From Icerya purchasi (Eukaryota; Arthropoda; Insecta; Hemiptera; Monophlebidae): a stretch of 64,000 nucleotides of DNA. Below the pieces are notes generated by a model. It saw only the letters and a list, made by a program, of their open reading frames with translations, was not told where the DNA came from and searched no databases. The first letter of the stretch is position 1; each line of letters begins with the position of its first letter. The stretch is taken from positions 5,456,001-5,520,000 of the forward strand of contig CM077116.1 in NCBI GenBank assembly GCA_039619475.1, given 5' to 3'. The position numbers and the translations under genes were made by a program. Positions 41,351 through 53,340 of the stretch are shown piece by piece.

Positions 41351-44300
41351 GACACCCTTACAAATACACAGTAATTTGCTTCTGCGAAAAAAAATTATTA
41401 AAAAAAAACTGAACCAGAAACTTAAAAGTTTTTTTAAAATTATACGCGTATTTAAAAATAATTTAAATTGTTAAAAATGTAGAATGTTATTAATTAATTT
41501 TCTACCGGACACGTAATTCTTATATTATAACAAATTGAATTAGAAACGAACGCATCGATATGAACGAAAGTAGTCAAATGAAAATAACGAGAAAAGCAAA
41601 ATGAACGCTCGAAATCCGAACATTTACGTAAAATGATTATGAATGATTGCAAAATTTTAAATTATTTCCCGTCGTCCAAGTTAAATATTTAGTCTGATTA
41701 ATAACGTGTAAAATTTTCTTTCCAAACATTTAATGATTTTTATTCTCAAATGCCCAAATATTAAATATAACACGAAGTAATATCAGATGATACCTGCAGT
41801 CATCTTATACATTAGAAGAATTTATAAAAAAAAAAACCTCTAGACAGTTACCCAGAACGGGCCGATATTTTTTCCAATATATTCTTTTTGATACGTAATT
41901 ATGTCATCATCGTATCTGTCTCCGTCAAGCCCGAGCTGAGTTAAAAGTGGATGTCGTTTCTTTTTCGTCAATTATATCGACTTAAAATAAATACAGTTTT
42001 TATACCAAGAGGCCGAAAATTCAAATTAACTGAAAGCAAAGTTTGCCGCCTTTTTAATTTTTCTAAAGATATTTCAGAAACGAAAAAGCCTAAAAGTTCG
42101 ATTGATATCCGTGATTTTAATACGTATCAGATGTGGAACATTTACTTACAGCGCTAAAAGTACATATAGTGTAAGCGAGTGAAACGTTGAACATTTAATC
42201 ACCTTTTCGAATGGAGCATAACAAAAATCGATGAAAAAATCGATCAAGCAAAATATTCGAAAAATTGATATCCGTGTGTTTTTTATTTTTAATTTATTTT
42301 TAAAGACACGCGCGATACGCTGGAATACTGTTGTTCTTTGCTGCTTTCATTGGTCGGGAAATTAGACAGGCGCACGCGACGGAAGACATATAATAACGAA
42401 AAGAAAAAATGAAAGGAGGTAGAATAAAAAAAATCTCGAACGTAAATGAATAAGAGGAAGAAAAACGAGACTGATGAAGAGCGAAAAGAAGGAAGACTAA
42501 AGAAGGATCTCAGGGCGGAATAATTAAAAATTTGGAAAGAGCCTCTGTTTGCGAAAGTTGAATTTTTTAGTTTAAAAGACAAAGTGGGCGTTCGCCCGGG
42601 CACAACTATTCAATGTTAAAATTGAACGAATTAAGGCATTTTTCCCAATTTCGACATAAATTCGATATATTTCGTTTTCTAAAGTGCTTTTTCCAAGTTC
42701 CCAATTGTCACGGTTGTCTACCATGAATCGATGAATAGAAAAATAAAGAAAGATAAAACTACATTAAATCATACGCATACTATATGTATAATTAAAGTAT
42801 TTCCTTTTTCTTTTTTGCGATGCAATAATTATATTTTTTGTATTAGTCTTATTTATTCGGAAGCCTTCAGCGTCCAAATGTTTAGATTACACTTCAACCG
42901 ATTATAGAATTTTCTCCGCTTTGGTTCTTTTTTTTCACCTTCTTCGGCAATGCTATTTTTATCGTTACAACTGAAAGTGTCGACATAGTATTACTTATTT
43001 TCGGTTAATACAACGAGCAAAGCTCTGAAGTACTTGTGAAGTACTCCGAAGTACTTCCAGTTTATTATATTTTCAGATTTCAATTTTGAGCTAATGCTGA
43101 CGAGGTATCCATATATTAATTACGACTTCCGTTTCTTCGCAATTTTCAAGATGACCGATACTACCAGTTTTAAAAATCTTACAAGGTCGCTATTTGCACG
43201 TTAGGGTCTTGTTCGCTGATAAGAAAAATGAACACGATTTGCATTATCGTTAGGATCCACACTCATTACTGCTTAATAAATTCTTCGTTTCAACAGTATG
43301 CTCTAAATAGTTGATGTAAATCGTCGACAGACCCGCCTTTGGCAGCGATAAAATTTATTTCACAGTTTCGTCGCTAAATTGTAACGCCGTGTTATCATTT
43401 TTTCCTTTATCGCGGCTAGTTATCTACTTTTTACTTTTTCCTTTAATGCGAAATGAATTTACCGCGTTATTAATTAAAAGTCCAGCGCAGTGGTCTATTC
43501 TCGTATTTCACCGAAACAGACGAATCGGTGCTTTTATTTCTGTTCACGCGTTAAAAACTAAGAAAGTCTCCACATTTAAAGAAGCACTGTTTTTATACGT
43601 TTTATCTGGAATCACAGAGACGTTCGGGTAGAAGTTAATCCATTTATATTTTCGCTTCAGTTTTGCTAAAGTTCGGACCTCGCCGTGAGCGGACCTCTTC
43701 AGCGTCATCTGATAGTACGTTTTGAACGATATCTTTCCTGCAATATTGCGTGAAATAGTAATTAGTAAAACTTTTACAAATCTTTATTCGAACGCGTCTC
43801 TATTAATTGTGAAAAAATAAAAATTGCCTTCTGAAAAGGGAAATTCCTTCGTACTTTATTTCTTGTATTTACGCGTTGAGAAATTCATTTTGTTATCACC
43901 CGGAAGACCTCGTTTGTACCGATTAATCTAGTTTTGTAAATTTTTCTAATTTTTTCTTATCAGTGCCATGAAATATCGATTCACGATGAATCGAATAAAA
44001 CCTTTAAAATTAAGCGATTTTTAGCGCACTTCAATTTTTAATAAGCTAATAGATATTATTGAACAGTTCAAAGTTGAAAGCAAAGTAGTTGAATTAGTTG
44101 AAACATTTAAAACATTTGTAGCATTTGAAGCAGTTTAAAGCATTTAAATTTCAGCGCCAGAGTAATTGGGGACCGTTATCAAATTATTTTCTGGCAGCTT
44201 AATTCGGACGTTACTACAAATCAAATCATATATTTGGAATATGTACAACGGTAATTATATATACTAAATAATAATTGAAGTCGCAAATGCGATCCTTCAG

Positions 44301-46600
44301 CGCGAGTAGCGAATGTAATAGGAATACAATTTGTGTTAAAACCCTTTACTTATTAAAATTGTCTATTTTATGATCGGATTACAACTGTAGAAATTAGTTT
44401 CTCAATTCTAGATTGACGGTTATTTTTTTGTCGCAGATTAACTCTCTTTTGCATCGAACACTCTCGAGCCTCAAACCATTTTGCTGGGAAAAAATTATTT
44501 TTCACCTATATGCGATGCAGCCATGACGTCACCATGAGAAAATTTTAATCTCCAATCGGGTGAAGGAGAACTGAAAAAAGGCGCGTTTTAAAACCGAATT
44601 TGACGAGATTTAGAGAAAAAAAAAAACAACTAAATAATTTAAAATAAGTTCTCTTGAAAATTTCTTTTACAATCGATTTTAAATTTTCAGACGCAAGAGC
44701 AGCTTTCAGCTTAACAATGCTGATGTCATCGAATAATGTTTCAAAAAAAAAAAAAACGGAGTTCTCTTAGTATTTACCTACTGTGGCCAAAAAATGGCCG
44801 AAAATAGTTGAAACGTTTTTCTCGGAGTATGGTGAAAATATGAACCTCCGAAAATTTTTAAGACCAAAATTTTAAAATTAAAGGGACGATGAGAGTGATT
44901 TAAAGTCGTTAATTTTCTATGAATTTAAAACCTTCATATAGCGTCATTTATTATAGCCTTATCGCACAAATGTTTACGTCTGAACATCACAAAAGCCTTT
45001 ACAAAGTAGAGTGCAGCATTATTTCCAGTTCGTCCATTGTCGCTCAAAAAACATTTACACTAATAATTGTGAAATTAAATTGTTTTTTTTTCTCCTTTTT
45101 TTAAACATGCGACTTCTCGATTTACTCTAAAAATTTTAATATTTCGAAAAGTAAAAATAAAACTATTCGCTAAGAAGATAATAACATATTTTGCAGTAAA
45201 ATGTACCTTAAACGGGACGATATTGTGATTATTCTTAAACAACATTAATACTTTAATTAGAGTCGCGATATTTCAAAATGTCAACCATAATCGGATATTT
45301 CTGATATTTTCAATATTTGGCAGAGTGATCGTACCGTTACAGACGCTAAAATTGTTATAGTTTGAATTTGCTACTGATTACTTACTCTCCGAAGTATTAA
45401 TATCTTGTTTAGGAATAATCATCCGCTTAAGGTCAACTTTTTTGTAAAATATATTAAGTTTTATAAAATTATTGCTTTGTTTTTTTGCGTATTTTCATTC
45501 AATTTTTAGAATTTCAAGTCATTTTTTAAAATATATATTTATATGTAATAAACAGTTTTTTAGTTTCGTTGTCGATGATTGTGAGATGAAAATTCAACTA
45601 CATAAGTTTCAATAAATGTCTGTTTTTTGTTTTTTGTTTTTTTTTTGTTTCGACTGTCCGATGAATGCACGTATGATCCTTCAAAGGACCGGAGTTGCCC
45701 GCTAATTTGGCTACTATTCTAGGGAAATTTTCCTATTGTCATTTACCGGTGGCGCGGTAATTATCCGATTAAGCGATTGCGTGCTAAAGGACGGCAATGA
45801 GCAGAGTTATGCTCTTGGATAATGCCTATGATTAGAGTGACAAATCTGTCTGGCTGTTGCTTCGAAATGTGTTTATTTACGCTTATAATTATCATTATAT
45901 CTACGATAAATTTAAACGCCGTTCTTTCTTTCTTTAAATGAAAGAATTTCAGACGTCGTACGAGTACCGAAAAGAAAAGAAAAAAAATTAACCTAACATT
46001 TGTCACAGTTTCTACATTGTTTGTTTTGTTTTGTTTTGTTTTGTTTTTTGTTGTCTTCTTTATTCGGCCGGATTTGTTGCGAAATGTAGTCACGGTGGCA
46101 GTCGAAACATGTGATTCGCGAGACGCAGTCTGTCGATTGGTCGCAACTGTGGCGAGAAGGTCGTGCTATGTGAGACTGTCTCATCGATAACTACGACGAC
46201 AATACAGTCTATTTCTTATTTTTAATAATTCGTTTGAACCGAGGAATGTGTTCTCACGGATATCTCGAGTCAGTGAATCTTTTCCGTTGGTCACCTATGA
46301 AAAGCGTAAACGGTTCTCACATAACGTCATTCAGTTCTGTACTGTACGTGCATTTTAAATTTAATTATTAGTACACGATCGTCCTCGATTGTGGTAGACT
46401 AATCAATGTAAAAACTCGGAATCCGTCCCCTTCCCCATCCGGATCAAGTCCCTTCTCGTCTTACGTTAATCTCTGTTGTTACTTCGAGTACTTTTCACCT
46501 TTGCTTCGTTACATTTTTCATATAACAGCATTAGGAATTTGAAACATTACATAGTTACTGAATTATTTAAGGAAATTAATAACGATTATTATAAAAGTGC
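41351..46600. other. Long stretch with no recognised gene or element
   Basis: About 5.2 kb without a recognisable transposon, gene or RNA. Visible simple features are small GAAGTACT repeats near 43025-43060 and a (GTTTT)n tract at 46019-46050. Open frames (41951-42157, 42289-42603, 43389-43631, 44919-45104, 45761-46093) have no domain. The absence of transposon debris contrasts with the rest of the window. Confidence 0.5.
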
Positions 46601-46619
46601 CTTACTTAAATAATGCTTA

Positions 46620-46863
46620 TGACTATACGGTAATTCCATACTGTGTCTACGCTATAAAGTTGCTTCCCGTAACTTTGCCTTCTTTAATGAAATGTTTTTG
46701 TTACAGTCAACTTAGATTCATTTTCGAAAATCACATTGCTTTCGTCACTGCAATAATTCGTTGAACTGCCTGTCTACTTACTCATAGCTTCCTTGAGCTT
46801 TAAATGTGAATAATTTTTATTTATTTTTTTTTAAATTTTTTAATTAACATATTTATTTAAAGA

Positions 46864-46949
<86 letters not shown>

Positions 46950-47170
46950 GTGGGAAACGTGTCTATAACTGTGCAACAATAAACGGTCCTTAAGTTCAAC
47001 TGAAGATTCTTGTCTTCCTGTAATCTATGTTAATAATAAGTTTCGTTAAACTAAAGAACAAACACAGGCATTATTTTAGAAATATATAAAATCTGCAACT
47101 GACACATAGTTCTCTCCTTTTCACCTTACGTTTATAGAATACTCCGTTATAAACCGGTTGCGAATTAGTC
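46620..47170. repeat. Dispersed repeat, copy 2, with an embedded (CT)n microsatellite
   Basis: Collinear with 23540-24060 through TGTGTCTACG, CTGTCTACTTACTCAT, GGGAAACGTGTCTATAACTG, AACTAAAGAACAAAC, AAATCTGCAACTGACACA and AGAATACTCCGTTATAAAC. A (CT)n tract of about 80 bp at 46869-46949 sits where copy 1 has only a short TTCTTTTTCTTTC stretch. On the minus strand 47259-47071 is open and reads SQPVYNGVFYKRKVKRRELC, with a counterpart in copy 1. Element class not identified. Confidence 0.5.
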
Positions 47171-47479
47171 ATACAGTAGTCTCTTAGAATTCTATATTCA
47201 AGAAAACATCTTCTCCATCCACATTCCCGTATTGTTCTGATGACCTCTCTGTCGAGCATTTTATAAAAATGAATTTATTGCATGTAAAGTTTTTGGCATA
47301 ATACTTTAATAAAGTGTTTTACCTAATTAATAAAGAACGCATCATTCCTTTTTTACTTGTGCCAGAAATTAATCAAATGTTATCTATAATTTATGTTTAT
47401 ATTTTTATGTCAATTTTTACGGTTAACTTCTATTTACCGTGGTAATCATTTTATTAAAATTTTTGTGTTTAATTTATGT
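47171..47479. other. Unassigned DNA
   Basis: Nothing recognised apart from the end of the open frame noted in the preceding repeat. Confidence 0.4.
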
Positions 47480-47703
47480 TTAACATAATAATCATTTCAT
47501 TTAATTTTTTTATTTTATCGAGTGATTTACCTTTCTACTTCCCACCTTCATTGACAAAAACCTTTATAGCTCGGTTGGATCACATCAGAAACTTATAAAT
47601 TAAGCACCCAAATCTTCGACAGGAATAATCAGTCTATACACTGGTGAAAATTCAATGTTAGCGCGCACAGATAGAAAAACAGATATATTTTCTGATTTTG
47701 ATT

Positions 47704-47748
<45 letters not shown>

Positions 47749-47749
47749 A
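47480..47749 (+). repeat. Dispersed repeat ending in (TA)n, copy 1
   Basis: Shares with 52790-53017 the blocks TTTATCGAGT, CTTCATTGACAAAAACC, GCGCACAGATAGA / GCACCAGCGAAAGACAGACA and TTT(T/C)GATTTAT, and both copies run directly into a (TA)n microsatellite (47707-47749 here). The repeat may seed the microsatellite. Class unknown. Confidence 0.6.
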
Positions 47750-47869
47750 TACGGATTCGGTACTTTTGGCGCTATCTGTTATTCGACGTTCGAGCTAGAA
47801 ATTATTCTTCGATGTATTCATTAATTCTCGGTTTCTCGAACGTCGATATATTTTACATCGCCGTTTTGT

Positions 47870-48340
47870 CTTGTCTTGGTAGCTTATCTGCCCGATACCA
47901 AAAATCCCCGAGATCAGTGGCGTGATCGACAAGTACACGGTCGCGCTGGGGTAGAGACGCAATAGTGTCTGAGTGGTAGTGGTCAGTGGCCAAGACAATG
48001 ATATGCGCGTGCGGCAAGAAGCGCAGAATAAGATGTGCCGAGTAATGTCGAGCCGAGAGAACATTATAAAAGGCAGGGTAATTTACACGGTAGTAATTTA
48101 AGAAATGTTCTAGAAAATTCGGCGGTTATTATATTAATTGATAAGGTACGGGGTAATTTCAGCGATTCGACTATATCGTTTGGAATAGCCCATCGTGTAC
48201 CGAAAAATCTTCGTTCGTGCATCTTGCACTATAAAATCGATAGTCAGATTAATTGTTGACGCGAGCGAGTCGTGTTTTCTCGTGGCTCGAAAAAGGACTT
48301 TCGTTGTAATTTTGTCGTCGCCGTGACGTGTAACCGTTTA
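47870..48340 (+). promoter_or_regulatory. GC- and CpG-richer patch with a TATA box (candidate promoter)
   Basis: A patch clearly richer in CpG than the surrounding DNA contains TATAAAAGG at 48065-48073, a full match to the TATA consensus. A start near 48095-48100 would follow on the plus strand. CpG-rich sequence continues to about 48400 without an obvious long coding frame, so this could be a promoter plus a 5' UTR exon. No downstream exon or partner was identified. Confidence 0.3.
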
Positions 48341-49304
48341 GCCCAGTCATTGTGAAAATTCGGCGTGCATTCAACGTAGTCGACCGAAATTTCGTTTTTT
48401 TTTGTATAAATTTCTTTGTGTTTACTAGTCTAAACCGCATTTCTTTTCTCGTACGCATTTATTACGCGGTTGCGCCGCTTGTCTGTGATTTTTCTGAATA
48501 CTTACGTTCTTTTTTAATAAAAGGTTTTCTTTTTGGACACGTGGTGAAAGAAAGGGCTTCGTGAATTCTCCTGCCGGAGAAACTGCCGCTATTCCGGTGA
48601 TTTTTTTTTGTTTCGTTGTTTCTTTTACTTCGAATATTAGTGACAATAATAATAAAAAATAAAAAATAAAAGCCTAATGCTCGTAAAGGGGTTTCCCGAT
48701 AAATCTTAAGGTCCAAATTCACATCAAACAACGTTGTTCGTATAAAATAGCATCCGAAATCAGGGACTCCTGTAATAATATATACATATATACACATACA
48801 AGTATATATAGATTAATGTTACTCATGTTTATTGTTTTAAATCTATATCTAGAAATTATTAACATTTTTTTTACTTTATCTATTATATATATTATATTAA
48901 ACATTTTTTAAAATCTTTATTTTATTTTATGGCGCTTTTTTATCCACTGCATTGATCAAAATACGTGTGAGTAGTCTGACTCACAAAAAAATTATATAAA
49001 TTATTTCCTAAAATCTTCCTTAAGCATTATTGATAAAAAACGAAACAAAATCGTTCAGCAGTTCCTTGCCCCATAGTTCTCGCATATTAACACCCGTTTA
49101 AATCTTTAATTTTTCTTCTTTTTTCTTTTTTTGCGGGAATATTACTAATATAGTAATTAAATACATCAAATTATAGTGATTGGGCTTGATGACTACTCAT
49201 TTTCCGTTTACTAGTATTCATCTGAGTTGTTAGCCACGGCTACCCCGGTAAATTAATTTCCGTTTAAAACTGTGTTTAGAAATTATTGAAATTTTTTTTT
49301 GTCA
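48341..49304. other. Unassigned AT-rich DNA
   Basis: Short TATA/CATA-rich tract at about 48777-48810. No domain in the open frames. Confidence 0.45.
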
Positions 49305-50350
49305 TCTTTATATATATAATTCTTCTGTGCGTGTGTTTGTAATTGAACTCATCCTAAACGGCTGGACCGATTTTGATGAAATTTTTTTGTGTGTGTTCAA
49401 GTGTATTCAAGAATGGTTTAGATTCACAATTCGGTCCACTACACGAAATATGAGGGTTTTAAATAGTTGAGATGAGACCAGGGGCACAGAAATGTATATG
49501 GGACGAATAAAAAGAAATTAACAAAAAATTAATTTTAAAATAAAATGATTACCACGGTAAAAATAAACTAAACCTAAAAATTTAAATAAAATGATTACTA
49601 TGGTTATTTTATTAGTTTCTGGTGTAAGTAAATACGCCGCTTCTGTTACTTCACTTTTTGCGTTATTGAAATCATTAAACTTCCAAGTCGCGCGCTCCTA
49701 GCTAGCTGCTGTACTCATTACGGAGAGTTTAAAAAAAAGTGGTGTTTTCTAAAATATCCTGCAACGGAATTTACTACCGGGAACGTTATAGAAAATCATG
49801 TAAAATACTCACTTCAATACCGCACCGTATTTGCACAATGTATAATTTTTTCTACACTTCAAAACCCTTCACACACTAATTACATCTGAATGCAATATTT
49901 CAATTAGCACGCATTTTCCCAGCGCCAACTATCGGGTGATCTGCTTTTAAAATGATGGTTTTACTTTGAAAAAAATAATATAATAAACTTTACTCTGCTA
50001 TTAGCGAGCCAGTTATTTTATCCCAATGATTCCTTCAGACTCACCTATCCCATTCAAACGTTTGCAATTTTCAATTCGCTTGGCATTTGCTATGACTATT
50101 AATAAGTAACAAGGTCAAACAATGACAATTTGTGGCTTAGATTTAGAAAATCCTTCCTTTTCGCACGGCCAATTATATGTTGCGTGTTCGGGGGTTGGCA
50201 AACCATCGAATTTGTTTGTTTATACCCCTCAAGGATTACTAAAAATATTGTGCATCCAATAGCATTACGATAATTTTATTTTTTGTACATTAAAAAATAT
50301 ACCTGTTATGAAAATAGCTTGAGTTTTATCTTTTTTACCCTTTAATTAAA
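49305..50350 (+). mobile_element. Helitron fragment with 5'-end-like sequence and helicase remnant
   Basis: Begins TCTTTATATATATAATTCTT then CTGTGCGTGTGTTTGTAATT and ACGGCTGGACCGATTTTGAT, a sequence I recognise from insect Helitron 5' regions. At 50020-50265 the plus strand encodes the last part of the Helitron PIF1-like helicase: PFKRLQFSIRLAFAMTINK, a stop where Ser is expected, QGQTMTICGLDLENPSFSHG and QLYVACSGVGKPSNLFVYTP. The stop replaces the Ser of the SQGQT motif. The Rep domain and most of the helicase are absent. Confidence 0.8.
50020..50265 (+). pseudogene. PIF1-like helicase C-terminus of a Helitron
   Basis: About 80 codons hold the helicase motifs near the C-terminus: AFAMTINKxQGQT (motif V region) and GQLYVACSGVGKPSNLFVY (motif VI region, where active copies have SRVxxxxxL). 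The Arg of SRV is Gly here (SGV) and the SQGQT Ser codon is a stop. Two key positions are therefore lost in a protein that normally unwinds DNA during rolling-circle transposition. Confidence 0.85.
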
Positions 50351-50539
50351 ACAAGTTTTTTAGTTATAGCTTCTATATTCAACTTAGCTCGTAGTATACA
50401 CATGCTCACACGCAATCGATAAGTCGAATTGTGATAACTGTACACGTTATGACGTCAGGTATTGTAATAGCTTTTTTTATAAAAATTTCCGTCAAAACGG
50501 TCCAGATTGTTACAATTTGTTCAAAAAAGTTTGAAATTT

Positions 50540-51110
50540 TCGGATTTAAGACGAATTTATGAAGAAAATTTATTTTATTTTTGCCGTTTTTGGTCCAAAT
50601 GGAGGGTTTAAATAATTCTTTATCCGTAATTTTTGAATTTCATAAAAGGGCTCTTGTGTTTTGTTTTATATTTTGAATTTAGCTTTTAAAGTGTTATCGG
50701 GTGATGAGTTATGAATTTTAAAGGGTGATTTTTGAGATAGTTCTGAATTCCATATTACATATATATAAAGCAAAGTCAGATTAGTTATACCACTTATAAC
50801 TCAAGGATGGCTGGACAGATTTTTAGGATCTTTAATTTGTTGAATTTGTCTCCGCTCCGAATAGCAGAGTACAAAGTAAAAAAAAATATTTATGAAGAAA
50901 ATTTTTTTTTTCTTGCTGTTTTTGGTCCAAAAGAGGGGTTTAAATAATTTTTTAACCGTAATTTTTAAATTTCCATAAAGGGCTCCTGCGTTTTGTTTTA
51001 TATTTTGAATTTCGCTTTTAAAGAGTTATCTGGTGACGAATTATGATTTTTTTAAGGGTATTTTTGAGGTCGTTCTAAATTCCATATTATATATTTTAGA
51101 CGGTTTTTTG
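50540..51110 (+). repeat. Direct repeat of about 210 bp inside the Helitron region
   Basis: Positions about 50560-50765 and 50890-51100 are diverged tandem copies. Shared blocks include TTTTTGGTCCAAA(T/A), AGGGTTTAAATAAT, GGGCTC(T/C)TG(T/C)GTTTTGTT, TTATATTTTGAATTT and CTTTTAAAG(T/A)GTTATC(G/T)GGTGA. A third diverged copy of the second half is at 5440-5640. Confidence 0.8.
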
Positions 51111-51640
51111 CCGGCTAGGATAATCGCTCAGTTTAAAGTTGTAAATTGTCACAGATAGAAGTTTAATTGTAATTTATAATCCAATTGCGATAAGTCAAAC
51201 CGTTTCCAAACTATTGTGGACATAAATATTTTTGTCGTTTCTAAACTATCTTATTGAGATTCCGTATTTTATAGTTTGTACGGAATCTTAAAAACCGGTA
51301 TAAATTTACTTTAAGAAATTAGAGATCATTAGAAACACGTTTTTCGTGTATAGCCCGTCATCAGCTAACTGCATAGAGTACAAACTTTATTAAAAAGTAT
51401 ATAAATTAATTATTTACTTTAAATTTTTAATATAAATTTATACTGATTTTTGTTACTAATGCCTTGCTGCCGTGAATTATATTCATTTCAATGTAATTAA
51501 AATATTTGTCTTTTTGGTTTTTGCACATTTATTGAACTTAATTCCTTTTTGAGTATTAATAAAAACTAAATTTAACTCAGCTAATAAGTTAACACAAAAT
51601 TTATTATTTCTGTGGCGGTACGAAGTTCGCCGGGTCAATA
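50760..51640 (+). mobile_element. Second Helitron-like segment with 3' hairpin terminus
   Basis: A second 5'-like start (AAGCAAAGTCAGATTAGTTA, then TTATAACTCAAGGATGGCTG and GACAGATTTTTAGG) is at about 50768-50830. The 3' end at 51614-51638 reads GGCGGTACGAAGTTCGCCGG then GTCA, a GGCG/CGCC hairpin of the kind found about 10 bp before Helitron 3' ends. The expected terminal CTAG is replaced by AATA as the sequence runs into a TA microsatellite, so the last bases have decayed. Confidence 0.65.
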
Positions 51641-51656
51641 TATATATATATATATA
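51638..51656. repeat. (TA)n microsatellite
   Basis: Short TA run between the Helitron end and the repeat at 51656. Confidence 0.85.
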
Positions 51657-51830
51657 AACTCGGCCATTTTTGACCCCTCTTGCTTACATTTCTGTCTCTT
51701 TCCCTTCTATAGTTCGTATAAAATGATCAAAATTTACAACGTAATTCTTAGGCCGGTTCCCATTAGATTTTATAACGAAAAAATGTCCCAATTCTATGTA
51801 ATAAAAAAATAAATAAATTTTATTAAACTA
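51656..51830 (+). repeat. TA-associated dispersed repeat, plus-strand copy
   Basis: AACTCGGCCATTTTTGACCC, CTCTTGCTTACATTTCTGTC and AAAATGATCAAAATTTACAA match the reverse complement of 53170-53303. The second part, GTAATTCTTAGGCC and AAAAAATGTCCCAATTCTAT, matches the plus strand at 53028-53100. Each block abuts a (TA)n run. Confidence 0.75.
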
Positions 51831-52620
51831 CCGAAACAACTTTGGAGGGGCAGAGATTTTTTTTATATTTTTACTGAGAAAATTTTTTTGAGATATTCAT
51901 GAATAAAACCAAATATGTAAAAAATGATTTATTATGTAATTTAAGATAATGAAAAAGCAACTGCGAACGATAAATTTCAAGTAAAATAACGGATTATAAA
52001 CAACAATGTTTTCTCAATTGGTTTTAAAATTATTAATTCTAATTGTAGCATTAAAGAACATATTGTAAAAATATTCTAACGGGTTCCATTATCTTTTTAT
52101 AATAAACGAATACGCCGTGATCATGTGCTGTCCACCCTAGAAAACTCGTTGCCCCCTCTACAAGAATCATTTAAATGTCACACGGAGAAAAATTTGCAAA
52201 GCGTAAAAGTACGATGTACTTCGAAATTGATATCGTGATTATTACAATTGATAGTTCCAGTTACGCCGACAGAAAATACCAACAGCTGCTGATATCTTTT
52301 TTTAGCTAGTCAGTATTTTACATCTTTCGCACATTTGCAATGAAAGCATATCGGTTTTTTCATAGAATACAAGCAAACGTCAAAGTCAAATTTTAAAAGG
52401 TGATTTTTTTTTTTATTGTTATTTTATGAAGTTTCATTTTTCCGTCAAAAATAAATCCCGTAATTTTGTAATTTAAAAATATACGACTAACTGAACCATT
52501 TCAAAATGTTTTGGAAGCAACTTCTGACATAACTGTAAACAAAGCGAATAATAAGAACTTTATTTCCTATTAAATTGCTGCATTATTAAACACCTTGTAT
52601 AAAGTTCTGGGTGGAAATTT
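51831..52620. other. Unassigned AT-rich DNA
   Basis: No feature recognised. A nine-to-ten G run occurs at about 52629-52639, just outside. Confidence 0.45.
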
Positions 52621-52639
52621 TAGAGCTGGGGGGGGGGGC

Positions 52640-53150
52640 AGATAGAACACGGTGATCTTCCTCTGCGCTAGAAATTAATAAAACGTTAACTTACATTCAT
52701 TTGTACAATACCAATAATTATATTTAAATTTGTACGTATACCTTATATTTACCACTGTAATGATTATATTTAAAATATTTATCATGGTAAATGTTTTATT
52801 CATTTCTTTGTTTTATTTTATCGAGTACATTTTATCTATTTTCCGCACTTCATTGACAAAAACCCCTAGAGATCCGTTAAATTCTATCTTTTCATTGATG
52901 AAAACCAGAACAAAATCGATTGAGTAGTCCATGAAGTTAGCATGCACCAGCGAAAGACAGACAGACAAATTTTTCGATTTATATTTATTTATACACACAT
53001 ATATATATATATATATAAAAATTACAAAGTAATTCTTAGGCTACACTCCATTAGAAAAAATGTTCCAAAAAATGTCCCAATTTTATGTAACGAAAAAATG
53101 TCTCAATTATATATAATGAAAGTTAATTGTTAGGATAGTATTTTTGTGAT
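52640..53150 (+). repeat. Dispersed repeat ending in (TA)n, copy 2, plus flanking unit
   Basis: TTTATCGAGTACATTTTATC, CTTCATTGACAAAAACCCCT and GCACCAGCGAAAGACAGACA match copy 1 at 47480-47749. A TA run (52999-53017) follows, then AAATTACAAAGTAATTCTTA and AAAATGTCCCAATTTTATGT, the second block of the repeat at 51656-51830. Confidence 0.65.
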
Positions 53151-53169
53151 TATGTTACTTTTTTTGGTG

Positions 53170-53299
53170 TTGATGCCAGTAAGAATTACGTTGCAAATTT
53201 TGATCATTTTATATAAAGTATGGAAGAGACAGAGGCATAAATGAAAGCAAGAGGGGTCAAGGGGCATAACCCCTTGCAAGGCCAAAATGACCGAGTTAA

Positions 53300-53338
<39 letters not shown>
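53170..53338 (-). repeat. TA-associated dispersed repeat, minus-strand copy, with (TA)n
   Basis: The reverse complement of 53170-53303 matches 51656-51760 (AACTCGGTCATTTT, GACCCCTCTTGCTTTCATTT, AAAATGATCAAAATTTGCAA, CGTAATTCTTA). The copies are inverted about 1.5 kb apart. The TA run at 53301-53338 is where the mariner inserted. Confidence 0.78.
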
Positions 53339-53340
<2 letters not shown>

